DNA of 64,000 nt, taken from positions 248,001 to 312,000 of the forward strand of contig OZ345356.1 of the NCBI GenBank assembly GCA_977006965.1, read 5' to 3'. The notes beneath the pieces were generated by a model. It saw only the letters and a list, made by a program, of their open reading frames with translations, was not told where the DNA came from and did not search any database. Of the stretch, positions 29,041 to 39,039 are shown in pieces. The position numbers and the translations under genes are program-made. Numbering within the stretch: position 1 is the stretch's first letter; each line of letters opens with the position of its first letter. The stretch comes from Phymatolithon calcareum. Lineage: Eukaryota; Rhodophyta; Florideophyceae; Hapalidiales.

Positions 29041-30470
29041 TAAATTCTCTTCATCGTTATGCTGGCAAAATCAGCGGAAGGCCTTCAAAGTATCTTGGAT
29101 CTGGCCTTGGAGTGGGCGCAGAGAACTGGTATGAAGTGGAACACTGTGAAAAGCGAAATTCTAAGGACCAAGGAAACGGCAGGTCATAGCTTCCGTCTCT
29201 CGGGACTTCGGCAAAAGAAGCTCCGGTAGGTAAAGTACCTCGGGGTAACACTAACGGAATAGGGAATTGCAGACACCAAGCTGACAGAGAGGATCAAGAA
29301 GTCCAAAAAAGTGCTTGGGTATCTTCGACAGCTGGGCGTGTTTACTAATGGTGTTCACCCCGCGAGGGTGGTTAAGCTGTACAAATCTCTTGTGCAGTCA
29401 AGATGGGAATATGCTCTACATCTCACACCTTCGACCGCAATGGTGGCCTCGGAAGTCAGGAAGGTTGAATCTATGTTCTTCGGGCAATTCGATGGGAAAA
29501 CAGGAAAAAGAAGCTTGGACAGGAGCATGGCCAAGTGTCGCATCCTGCAACCCAAAGGAAAAAGAGACGACCTTGCTCGACGCTTTGTACAGAGATTGAT
29601 ATGAAGACGCGCTGCGCTGAAATCTTGTCCAACAACAGAACTCGTGAGCAAGGAATGTTTAGAAGCGGAGAGAGATATTGTCCACGCGAAAGTGAATGGC
29701 TTACTTTTTTTTTTTTTTTCCTTTCAAGTTTATTTAAAAGCCCCACAGACTTCCGAAGATATGGGCAAGGCTTCCTCTGATGCTACCTACCTTTGTGTAG
29801 CTCACAAAACGTCCACCAGAATGGCGGACGGGAAAACTCAGGACTCAAAGTAGTCCTATTTCAGTCCTCTACGGGATTGTTGGTGCTTGGTCTCGACCAC
29901 TTTTTGTCTTGCCTTCTGCGGATTAATACAAGCCTTCTTCGGTCTCCATGCGTTCTATGAGTGTCTTGCTAAATAGTAAGAGCTCATCCAGCGCCTTTTC
30001 TGTTTCCAGTCGTTTTTCTCCTTCAAGTTCGTACCCTGCTAACGTGCGTTCAAGGGTTTCCATATGCTCTCTGGCTCTGGTGCCGAATTCTTCAGTCATA
30101 CTTGTTGTTGGCACCTGTGGGAATCTGCCGCAGGCATACTGCAGCGCTAGTTGTCTGTGCTTCACCTTGGGGAACTTGAGGATTGCCGGCAATTCTCTTG
30201 TCTTGTCGTACGGTATCTTTCTTTTCCGCTTCGAGTGAATGGCTTACTGTGCGAAGCTGCAAACGAAACGACAGCTACGACAAACATCAAGAAATACCAA
30301 GAAACAAGATACTGGAGGCCGCAGAGGATGTGGAAAAGTCGAAAAAACGACCTATACGTCACGCGAAAGTTTCGTTACCCCCGCACCTTCTCTTCAACTC
30401 ATGAAGACATAGAACACTTGCCATTAAGTGGTCATTTGGAATCTTCCCTCCAATGGGCACCTCCACCATT
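29041..30470 (+). pseudogene. LINE ORF2 fragment split by a nested LINE insertion
   Basis: The plus strand reads GLQSILDLALEWAQRTGMKW, NTVKSEILRTK, KYLGVTLTE, TERIKKSKKVLGYLRQLGVF and RVVKLYKSLVQSRWEYALHL, the post-FADD region of a non-LTR reverse transcriptase. Stops at about 29229 and 29262 inactivate it. Coding similarity runs up to 29705 (AERDIVHAKVNGLL) and resumes at 30249 (CEAANETTATTNIKK) after a younger LINE inserted at 29706-30233. The end of this older copy is not clear. Confidence 0.68.
29706..30233 (-). mobile_element. 5'-truncated LINE insertion with perfect 15-bp target duplication
   Basis: A 528-bp minus-strand LINE 3' end. On the plus strand it starts with a 15-T run (the poly(A) tail), followed by TCAAGTTTATTTAAAAGCCC and the family tail, and ends inside the ORF2 C-terminus. 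It is flanked by AGTGAATGGCTTACT at 29691-29705 and 30234-30248. The reading frame from 30192 to 29923 is intact (KHRQLALQYACGRFPQV, EHMETLERTLAGYELEGEK, TEKALDELLLFSKTLIER). Perfect flanks and an open frame indicate recent retroposition. Confidence 0.88.
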
Positions 30471-30624
30471 ATAGAGCTCACCGGCCAATGTGGCAAAGAT
30501 GCCATCGAAGACGTGACAAATGGCCTCGCAAAGGACAGACACTCCAAATACGACAGCGCCTGGACTTTGCGAGCACCCATGTTTCAGGTTGTGGACAAGT
30601 AAGGACTGCTCGAAACCTGAAATC

Positions 30625-30840
30625 ACAGCGTGCCACTGGACAGGGGAGTAATTTTCACACTCGAGGTCCCGTAGGAGATCAGAGGTGGGTTTTTGTAGTC
30701 CACTGAATCGTGTTACACCAACAACAAAAAAAGAAACTCTTCTTTCGACAGAATCCAGCCAAAACCTCTTGGCACTAGGAAAGTTGCACCAAGCGTCAGC
30801 AGATGCGTTGGTAACTTTTAAAAAAATTCAACCGTTCTCC
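30625..30840 (+). mobile_element. SINE-like family copy, best conserved core
   Basis: Contains GGAGATCAGAGGTGGGTTTT, CACTGAATCGTGTTACACCA, CCAAAACCTCTTGGCACTAG, CAGATGCGTTGGTAACTTTT and an A run. Similarity to 2595-2830 extends upstream to GGACAG/TAATTTTC, so the full element is longer than the 166-bp copy at 3051. Confidence 0.65.
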
Positions 30841-31263
30841 TTTCTTCATCGTTATGCTGTCGCAAGTCGGGTCACACCAGCGGATTCATTTTCCAACATA
30901 AATTCCAGATCACAAGACTTGGGGCCGCAAGGGTGGATACACTCCCAGTCCGTCGAGCTGTCCCAGCTGGCTCCAAACGATGAGATCATGACTGCTAAGG
31001 CTGCTAAGATGATGGCAGACAATAACGAGTTTGCCGGACATATGACGTTCGTCATGACGGTCTCTTTACGTCCGATTCGTGTTCATTAACAGCATGCAAT
31101 CTGTAACCGCCGGAGTACGTGTGGAACTATAATCATCCGGATGCAGACGCCAGTAAGTCGGTACCAGTGGGGTGTTTGTCGTCTCATTTGGAAAAGGTTC
31201 AGCTGCTTCTGAGTGCTCGGTCTAGATTTTTCCTGGTGCCGGGAATGGGGTTGCGGAACTACA

Positions 31264-31450
31264 ATTTCATTTTTTTTGAATTTTGAATTTATTAAACGCC
31301 CTCAGAAACACTCATAAGACTGTAAGGGAGATGCGTTTCAGATGCTTCTTCCTTGGTAGCTCCGTTACTCTGTTAAAGCCCGCAAAACCCGGGCTCGTTG
31401 CTATCGTCGTAGCCCTAGCTGCAAAAACCCCTTCTCCAGAGCTGCAATTT
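31264..31450 (-). mobile_element. Dispersed repeat family B, poly(A)-ended
   Basis: Near-identical to 8166-8345 over about 170 bp, again beginning with a T run on the plus strand. Probably a non-LTR 3' end. Confidence 0.65.
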
Positions 31451-31499
31451 CATTGCTGTGAGGCACCGTGAAAAGATGTCATATGGAGTTACGGTAATG

Positions 31500-31665
31500 T
31501 ATCAATGGATGGATGGATTTCTGTTTTATTGAAGCTCCCTTAGTCAATTATCATTGCACCTGAGAGACTTTTCGTTGCGCTACAATCCTTCGCTTACGTT
31601 TTCATTTTGATTTCGGACATTTTCTTTGGACGGTATCAACTGCAATTTCCGGCATCTCTTTTTGA
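31500..31665 (-). repeat. Inverted copy of the repeat at 34190-34350
   Basis: The reverse complement shares GCGAAGGATTGTAGCGCAAC, GAAAAGTCTCT, GGTGCAATGATAA and AACAGAAATCC with 34190-34350. The pair brackets copia-like remnants and could be opposed terminal pieces of LTR elements. Confidence 0.6.
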
Positions 31666-31924
31666 ATATCGGAAAGTCGTTGCTTGGGCATTAAGTTTGA
31701 GATAACTGTGAGAGCTTCATCGAGTTCGGAATCTTAGTTTCTTGCTTGTTCTTGCCAGGGATATGGGAAGCGGTCAAATAATCATAATGTATCAATGCTG
31801 CTCTGAGAGTCATCGGGCGAAACAGTTTTCGATTCTGCCGCGGACCAGGACGATGATATGGTAGTAGATGACCAAGAGGACTTATTGGACTGGTCGAGCA
31901 CATATGGACTTATACGCAAGCGGC

Positions 31925-32120
31925 AGGTCAAGTGAGCACGACGCTAATATCGGATACATTCGGAGCGGCAGCCGAGCGTCACCAGGAGACCGTATGCAAG
32001 AACCTAACAAAGTATGAACTGGACTCCGAAGAAATGTTATCTGGAACTGCCCTAGACTCCGTGCTACTCTCCAGGGTCACCATAATTGATAATATGGAAA
32101 ACGAGGCCCTGTATTAGGGA
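31925..32120 (+). pseudogene. LINE family 1 C-terminal fragment
   Basis: STTLISDTFGAAAERHQETV, KYELDSEE and VLLSRVTIIDNMENEALY align with the C-terminal end of the LINE at 24197-24009 (STTLMADRFG, YELKEED, LLLFSKIIIESMQNEDLY). Isolated, diverged fragment. Confidence 0.6.
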
Positions 32121-33005
32121 CCCGGCGATGTACTCGAATGAACAAGTTCCGAAAAGCTGCTCCGGTGCAATCTTAGAAGTGTTAGCGAGGGCAAGAATAA
32201 ACAGCGAATCATTTGTTTCAAAAAAACCTCTAAGTGCTAAGTAGCGCATCGCAGTGGTACGTCTTGTCTATTTCGTGACCTCTGCGAAAGTGCCGTCAGT
32301 GCTTTGCCCACAGACCTTGTCAATATCCCATGACCAAGTGTATAGTTCCATTGCTCAATCTGCAGTCATGTCACTGATAACATTAAATCATTCTCCAGTT
32401 TAAGGAGACGTATGCTTACTCTGCGGCGACAGGTTCAATTTCGCCCATGAGACGCTTCATACAATATCAGAGGTCGACATCAAGCCTCGCAAACGTAAGA
32501 TATGGTAGATTATTTTAGAAGGGTGCGATGAAAGAGTTGGAAACGCTTCTCGCCGCAGCTGAAAAGATCTGGTTTGAGCAATTTCTTAGCCTTTAGTCCG
32601 CGCTTGGAGACGATCTACTGATATGAATGGATTTCTTCTGCATGATAAAGTATAACCGCGTTTCTGCGAATCTAGACAACGCTCTTTTGCGATTGGGAGA
32701 CGTCCGTTATTCGACGAGTTTTTAGATCTTTTTCGTATTCGGAGTGTACTGTCAAATCAATGTGCAGATCTTTCATGCCAGAAGCGGGCGCCCTATATTT
32801 TTTGCGCAAATGTTTCCAAACTCGCTAGCTGTGGCATGACCTAGCTGCCAAGGCATAACAGTTCTTGCAGGATCAGAAGGAATGTAATACAGTTTCAGGT
32901 CTGACCCGTAGGTTTTAATTTGTGTCACATACTGAGTTGAAACGAGTGACTAATTTCCCATTTCTGATATTAACCACATTGAAAAAACTAACCATTGCAT
33001 AGTTG
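32121..33005. other. Possible degenerate retroelement sequence
   Basis: The minus strand continues from the copia-like piece at 33263-33006 with scattered open stretches but many stops; no motif is secure. Confidence 0.3.
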
Positions 33006-33263
33006 CTAAACAATATGGGAGCAAAGAAGCTCTACTGTAGGGCGTGTGATGACACACATAAGCCGACCACCCACCAGGATGCTCTTCGCAGGACGTCCAT
33101 TATAATCGACATGCTCGGCCCCCAGTCCAGCTTCATGCCAGAAATAGCTGGCCATAATCGCGAAGCTCCGCCGAGCCTTATCACTGTCACTTGAAGCACG
33201 GACAGATGCCGCCGACGGCTCGCGCGATGCTCGTTCGAGTGTGTGTTCCACATGTGAATCCAA
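33006..33263 (-). pseudogene. Possible Ty1/copia integrase fragment
   Basis: The minus-strand frame includes SYFWHEAGLGAEHVDYNGRP followed by AKSILVGGR, resembling the copia integrase C-terminal region (FWAEAxxTAxYLxNRxPT then TPYExWxG). Similarity is weak and rests on spacing of W, EA, A and the N/R-P; the rest of pol is not readable. Confidence 0.33.
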
Positions 33264-34189
33264 CTGCTAAGGTTACCCAGAAATTACTCAGAGATCCCAC
33301 TCGATATTGGCAGATGACCGCACATCGCGGAAAGGAGCCAATTCAAGCAGGTTGTCGACCTCAACTTAGTAGACGCACACTTGATCCCCGAACGGATATC
33401 AGTCTTTGTCGACATAATTTACATTGCTGCATTAGACACCGCCTGTGCCGCAGTGCTGCAGCATGACTTCCGACCCGAGACGACGGCGTCGTGAAACCTC
33501 CAACAGCGTGAATCTCTCACTGAATTGTAATTTCAGATACCACGAACTTCTTCCAGAACATCTCATCCGGTCCCGCCGAACGTACTGTATGAGCACTGTG
33601 CGCTGCTGGACTGTCTGACATTCACCTCAAAACCGTTGGTGCCGCTGAATGTGGGAGTGTACTGTATAAGCATTCCTGGACTGTCTGGCAGTCACCTATT
33701 GTAAGATGCGCGGGCGAGTATTTAGCTTGCAGAACCCTTGTGAGACGCGGGCGGCCGCAATTCAAAAAACCGTTTTTCCTCGAGTGCAATGCGCTGGGCG
33801 TCCGTTGCGCTGTCCGAACCGTCAGCGTGGTGGAAGTGGAATCGACGTGGAAGCTGTGGGGAATAGGGCAGGGAGGATATTTGGCACTGTATTTTATTGA
33901 TATAAATATGAAAAAAATGGGAATAGTGCACTCACCATGCTTATGGTTACAGTGAAGCACATGTTAAGTGGGATCACTGATCAGAGAGTGTATACAGTAC
34001 AGCATTTGTGTCCGCTCAATGATCGCGGTCTACTCTAAGCCACATAACGAGCTACAGTATGATTGATGTTCAGGAAATTATGATATGAGGGAAAGAGAAT
34101 GTTTCGAGATGCATCTGAGTCTGAAAACTATCGTTTCTTGCAACCAGGGGAATAAAATTCCCCTGTTGCAACAAAGCCATTGCCAGTCA
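33264..34189. other. Intergenic; short duplication and hairpin
   Basis: GTACTGTATGAGC and GGACTGTCTG words repeat at 33585-33690. A hairpin of CAACCAGGGGAAT / ATTCCCCTGTTG type lies near 34141-34165. No gene recognised. Confidence 0.45.
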
Positions 34190-34350
34190 TTTAAAAAGAG
34201 ATGCTGGAAATGGCAGTTGATACTGTGCAAAGAAAATGTCCGAAATCAACTTCTTAAATGAGATCGTAAGCGAAGGATTGTAGCGCAACGAAAAGTCTCT
34301 TCGGTGCAATGATAACTGACAGAGGGAACTTCAATTAAACAGAAATCCAA
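34190..34350 (+). repeat. Direct counterpart of inverted repeat 31500-31665
   Basis: See 31500-31665. The intervening 2.5 kb does not read as a single element. Confidence 0.6.
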
Positions 34351-34427
34351 TCCAATTCATTGTTAGTCGGCCTTCTGCATTAGCGCGACATTGACTTCAT
34401 AAAGTGCAGTTGGAGTCTGAATAAAAA

Positions 34428-34720
34428 ATGAACACTCAGGCTAAAGATACGACAGGATCCATGATCAAGCAAGCCAGAACACAGCTTGCTGCAAGTCGTT
34501 TGCAGAAACAATCCTGGTTCACACTGTGGTCACTGACATGGGGTAGACTTGTCTTCCGTGCAACCTTCCCTTTTTCTCGAAACAACGACGTCCTGCCAGT
34601 GCGATGCCCTCGACACAACGTGAAATACAGGTCACGGTACGAGCCCTAAGTTGTGCAACTAATTCGAGAAAGAAACAAGGCTGTGTACCTCTTCCAAACT
34701 TTAAAGTTTGGAATGAGCAC
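34428..34720 (+). pseudogene. Possible Ty1/copia pol fragment
   Basis: From the ATG at 34428 the frame gives ARTQLAASRLQKQSW, similar to the copia integrase segment before FWAEA. After a stop, another frame gives NSRKKQGC and VWNEHRDVR, like the Gly-Tyr-Ser/Ser-Arg-Asp-Val motif further on in copia. Several frame changes are needed. Tentative. Confidence 0.33.
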
Positions 34721-35235
34721 CGCGATGTCCGCCGTCCACTATAACCGATCGACATCCAATGCTTGCTAATGGAAAATAGAGGCTTGCTGCTTGAGCCTCT
34801 ATGCCAGGGCTCCAAGACAAGGTTAGCAATTTTAGGAGTCGGCTGAGAAGCAAGATGTTGGTACTGTAATCGTGCTTTGCCGACTCGTCCCAACCCTCCC
34901 TCCTCGATGAAAACAGATCAAAACCAATAAAGCTACTGATGTTCTCTTGCTATTCAACAAGACCCTACTGAGTCGCTCTGAAATGCAGCACCTGTATTCC
35001 GACTTTCACATTGTCATCCTAGTCCAATGCCAACCTAACAATAACAGCAACTGAAAAGATGACGCATGCGAGTGGTTTTTTACCGCTCTATACCACGCCA
35101 AGAGTCCAGTATACGGAAGATGAGTGTCATCTCTCAACAAATGTAAAAGAAAAGTAAACGTAGGACGCACCTCCAAGACGGGAAGCTCCATGGGTTGCGG
35201 GCAGAGTGCAGAAAGTTGATGATGCACATACGGAA
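34721..35235. other. Intergenic, no gene recognised
   Basis: A short palindrome CCAAACTTTAAAGTTTGG is at 34694-34711, just before this interval. No supported coding sequence. Confidence 0.45.
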
Positions 35236-35285
35236 TTTAAAATCCCCACAGATGGGCAAGGCTTCCTCAGTTGCTACCTGCCTCG
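35236..35285 (-). mobile_element. Small LINE family 1 tail relic
   Basis: CCCCACAGATGGGCAAGGCT then TCCTCAGTTGCTACCTGCC is the LINE tail with an internal deletion (compare 9190-9245). Confidence 0.5.
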
Positions 35286-35690
35286 CACATGGGGAATGAC
35301 TGTCATTAAAAGAAAAAGAAAATTGACATCGTCAAGGGCAGTTTTCCATGCTTAGGCCTAGCGAGCTGAAGGGTAGTTCACTAGCTGTGAACCCCTCTGG
35401 AAGCTATCCACAGGTTCCTTCGTCCATTCCACCATTGAGAGCTGACTGGAGATTTCATGGATTCCTGCTCAAACGTCGCCGAAGCGCTGGACGCACGAAA
35501 CGGGCTTTTGCAGAGGAGAAAGTATATGAACAATCATGTGGTTCTCAATCATGATCTACACGCCTCCGCACCACGAGTCGCACGGCTACGTTGGTTCGTA
35601 TATCCATGTCAGCGGCAATTTTGTGCTTTTGGCCTTTTGCTTTGATTGCCAATGCAACTTTGCAGTGTCTTCTCTTTTGCGTATGGGCTT
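35286..35690. other. Intergenic, no gene recognised
   Basis: Short chance frames only. Confidence 0.45.
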
Positions 35691-35699
35691 TTTGTTTAG

Positions 35700-35972
35700 T
35701 GCTTGCTACGAATAAAATTATGTGTTTCTGGAGGTATCGAATGTGTTGCCAAGAATGGTCTACCGCACCAAGCAGTGAGGATGAAGAAAGCAGGCACAGA
35801 ATTTTCTGCGCAAGATGGTTTGTAGGTCAGTTTCCAAGAAATCCGCCGAAGTTAATAGAAGAAATGGGCAGTTAGAATACTGAAGAGCATCCTGAGGAAG
35901 CCAACATGGACACCCACAGAGGAGACCAAGGTGGCCGGAGCCATCGACGCGATACTAAGTAATTCTGAATGA
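35700..35972 (+). pseudogene. Decayed relative of the 135-aa protein
   Basis: The plus strand reads RHRIFCARWFVGQFPRNPPK, then after a stop and frame change LKSILRKPTWTPTEETKVAG and AIDAILSNSE. These correspond to KHRLWAVKWFFGRFTPRNP and to the acidic C-terminus with PEMDDRAEEEVMQAMDKL in 23874-23467. Confirms that the 135-aa frame is a repeated, once-coding family. Confidence 0.5.
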
Positions 35973-36182
35973 GGAACCGAAAATTCGAGTGCAGTAGAAT
36001 GCTAAGAAAGGTGCCGACTTTCTTCACGTTGGTACACATGGTACCTTCTCAATAAATCCACTTATTAAGAATGTGCCGCCTGCATGTCGTTGGTCATCTT
36101 GCTTGCATTCATAGATCTGTAGGTTCTATATTAAATCCATTCGCAGCAACTTGAGGGCGCACTATTCTTCCAAGTGTGCTTT

Positions 36183-36758
36183 TCAGATCCACGGTGGCGA
36201 TATTCTGTGCACGCCGCACCTACACGGACGTGTACTCACTCTCAAAGTCCCGCACAGAGGGGGAAGTGAGAGGTAGAGAGTAGCCGGGGAGAATGGTTTG
36301 TTGTGCTCGTGGTGCGTTTCTGACGATGAGCACGGCAGACGACGAAGTACACGTGCATAGAGTACGTGGCTAATTTGAAAATGGTCCGGTGTCGAGAGAC
36401 GCCCGAGCTCATAGAAGGTAATCAATACTCGCCAGCTGGCCAACGTAGTATTAGCGTGCTCGTTAGAGTCCATAGAAGCGCACAGGGGAATAAGCATCTG
36501 CACTATGGTGGACGAGGAAAAAATGACCTCAATGTCGTGCTGTGGCATGACGCGGAATTCCGCGCACGAAGGAGTCACTCCGATGATGACTGCAAGAATT
36601 TGTTGGCAGTGTGATACTGCGCCACTAATCTGCATTCTGCGAGGTACGAGGGCCCGCCAATGATGAAGGACGAGCGCCAGTTGTCGTTCTCCAAGCCCTA
36701 GGTAATGGCTGTGGAGGAAATCCGACTTTTGCTCACTTTCTAGACGTTTACAAGCCAT
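36183..36758 (-). CDS. Hypothetical protein, low support
   Basis: From the ATG at 36758 the minus strand is open for about 191 codons with reasonable composition (MACKRLESEQKSDFLHSHYL, WRALVPRRMQISGAV). No domain, signal peptide or repeat match is visible. It is one of the longer unassigned frames in the window and could be a retroelement piece or a chance frame. Confidence 0.25.
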   Translation of the reverse strand: MACKRLESEQKSDFLHSHYLGLGERQLALVLHHWRALVPRRMQISGAVSHCQQILAVIIGVTPSCAEFRVMPQHDIEVIFSSSTIVQMLIPLCASMDSNEHANTTLASWRVLITFYELGRLSTPDHFQISHVLYARVLRRLPCSSSETHHEHNKPFSPATLYLSLPPLCGTLRVSTRPCRCGVHRISPPWI

Positions 36759-37491
36759 TGCATCCTCCAAGTTGCTCTCTAGAAGGAGCTTCACACGACT
36801 CACAATCGTGCAAAGAGGTGGTTTGCCCCCAGCATTGTAATGGATTACCTGGTGATCTCAGAACTCTATTAGAGAAGAAGGCAAAGAAGAGAACATTTTA
36901 TATAGATCACCAATGCATAAGCCTACAGCTTCTGCCCTGCATAGAATCAGATGGAGCATAGATCGCTACCGACCTTGCAAGAAGTATAACATCTCTCTCA
37001 AGATTGTTCTCTGATCTACTATACACTGTACGACGCAAGCGGCATTGTCAAAAATTACGAGACGGCCGGGAGCATATGCACACGCAATCTGCAACCTGAA
37101 AAAATGCCTCCCTGGCGGCGGCACCCAGCGACTCCATCCCGAACGCGCCTTAAATTCTCGTTGGAAAACGTAACTCAATGCAAACCACAAGAAATATTCC
37201 CTCATCCACACGCATTCACGCCACACGCAACTTCATAAAAACCCCGCCGAGGTCCAATTTCTTTCCGCAACGGCACCCAAAAAAATCGACCCAAAAATTT
37301 CCTATTAATCGGTCATCTCTTGCCCATGTCGCGTTAAACCGACACCGCACACCCGACGTGAATTTACCCGCGCGCCACGAAGCCATCCCATGATGCCGCA
37401 GCCGGGTTCGCTAATGCCGGGCAACGAGCAGCACAGCCCGCGCTCGAGGCCGACGGGCGCCAGCGAAGGGCCACATTGAACGGGCGGCTCC
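36759..37491. other. 5' flank of the glycosyltransferase gene
   Basis: No gene. Composition rises in GC toward the start codon. CATAAAAACC at about 37236 is TATA-like but over 250 bp upstream, so the promoter is unassigned. Confidence 0.4.
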
Positions 37492-39039
37492 ATGGCGCAT
37501 GTGAATTCACGGCGGTTTGCACGCCCCGGCGGCACACCCTGCTTGCGGCCGCCAGCGCTCAAAGCGGCCCCGCGGCGCGGCGCAAGACTGGCATGGCTCG
37601 CCGTCATCTGGATGGTGCTCGCGGTACTGCCGGCGCTTGCGCACGCTGTTGTACGCGCGGCGGGTTCCGGCGCTCATTCTGGCAACGTCTCGACGATCGG
37701 TGAGGGGAAGACGACGAAGACAAAGACGAGCGACGGAGGAGTGCAAGCGGAGACGGCGGAATGGAGTTCGAGATTCTTGGCGGCGTGGCGCGTGCATCAT
37801 GTGCCGCATGTGAAGAACATTCAGGAGGCGCGCGGACGTATTTTATACTCGCCTGTGCGCGCGACGGGGAGTGATGGACTGGGGCATGCGATGTCGACGA
37901 TTAACGCGGATGTTTCGGCGGCATTGCGATTGGGATTGGCGTATTCGCATCGGATTGGACGGCACGGGTCTTTGACGGCGGCGGATGCACGGGCGGTGGA
38001 GAGATTTTTCGGATGGGGGAGTGGTGCGGTTCCTAGGGAGAAGGTTATGGTTGGATGTAAGAATGGGATGAGGAAGTTTCATGCGGATGAATGCCGCATA
38101 TGTCGTGGACGGGGTGGTGAAGGGCGGTGGGAACGGGGGGTTATTGAACGTGTTGTGGAATTGCCTGCGAATATGAGTTACGCTTTCTATCAGTCGTTTC
38201 ACTTCGAGGAGGATCGGCAGGAAGCCATTGAGTCATTCTTGAGGGAGCATGATGAGCCGAATACTGTATTTCAGATGCCGACGAAACTTTGCCGGAAATC
38301 ACCGGCGCAAAGCTTCTTTTCCAAGGAGGCTAGGGCGCATTTTTATACAAAGTATTGGCACGCGCGAAGGAAGGATAAGGTGTTTCCAGAACTTAATGAA
38401 TGGGAACTTAACATTGCAATTCATGCACGACGCGGCGACTTCTTTCGAGTCCACAGACCGATGACGAAGGTTAGTACATTCGGTGTGGCCATTCGGCAAA
38501 TGATGTCAGTGGTATTGCGCACGGGTGGACCGTTTGCGAAAATGGGTGTGGTTGTCCATTTGTACTCCGAGGGAGAACCGCTCGGAAGTGGCCCGTTGCG
38601 CGATCATGATGTGACGAGAATGAGCAATCGATTCGTGGACGCGGACGGGAAGCAACGAGGCGCCGAATGGGTGCGCGATGTCATCAAGGGCGGTAGAGAA
38701 GACCTGTTCAGAAATGGTTTGAGGGTTGAAATGCGCATTGCACGAGACACTTTGGCAAGTGCGCACGAGATGATTGCGGCAGATATCTTCTTCGGTAGTT
38801 TGAGCGGCTTGAGCACTCAGGTTGTGGGAAGTTTGTCGAGGGCTGGTGTGGTGGTGTTGCCGACCGCGAGTAGACCGGCCGATCGGTGGGCGGGGCATTG
38901 TCCCGTAAAACCGAGCACTGGGGTGTTTCGAAATATTACACAGGTGGAAGAGGCTTGGAGTGAATATGCGGATTACTATGAGGTGCAGGCGGCGAGAGCG
39001 ATTTTTGTTGAAGAGGAAAGTAAACAAAGTGCTGAGTAA
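37492..39039 (+). CDS. Golgi-type glycosyltransferase, fucosyltransferase-like
   Basis: 515 codons, ATG start, no intron required. Type II membrane layout: a basic N-terminus, one hydrophobic segment at about residues 36-56 (LAWLAVIWMVLAVLPALAHA), a Ser/Thr/Lys-rich stem, then the lumenal domain. Two motifs support a nucleotide-sugar transferase of the fucosyltransferase-related GT-B group: DGLGHA at 128-133, resembling the GxGH donor loop, and IHARRGDFF with HARRGD at 311-316, matching the HxRRxD motif. A CKNGMRKFHADECRICRG segment offers paired cysteines. Donor and acceptor cannot be read from sequence; involvement in cell-wall or glycoprotein glycans is inference. The antisense strand also has long frames due to composition. 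Confidence 0.72.
   Translation: MAHVNSRRFARPGGTPCLRPPALKAAPRRGARLAWLAVIWMVLAVLPALAHAVVRAAGSGAHSGNVSTIGEGKTTKTKTSDGGVQAETAEWSSRFLAAWRVHHVPHVKNIQEARGRILYSPVRATGSDGLGHAMSTINADVSAALRLGLAYSHRIGRHGSLTAADARAVERFFGWGSGAVPREKVMVGCKNGMRKFHADECRICRGRGGEGRWERGVIERVVELPANMSYAFYQSFHFEEDRQEAIESFLREHDEPNTVFQMPTKLCRKSPAQSFFSKEARAHFYTKYWHARRKDKVFPELNEWELNIAIHARRGDFFRVHRPMTKVSTFGVAIRQMMSVVLRTGGPFAKMGVVVHLYSEGEPLGSGPLRDHDVTRMSNRFVDADGKQRGAEWVRDVIKGGREDLFRNGLRVEMRIARDTLASAHEMIAADIFFGSLSGLSTQVVGSLSRAGVVVLPTASRPADRWAGHCPVKPSTGVFRNITQVEEAWSEYADYYEVQAARAIFVEEESKQSAE

Noticed and set aside
37507-39027. Long antisense frames under the glycosyltransferase (up to 173 codons)
   Set aside because: GC-rich third-position effect opposite a real gene; low-complexity Arg/His/Pro-rich products.
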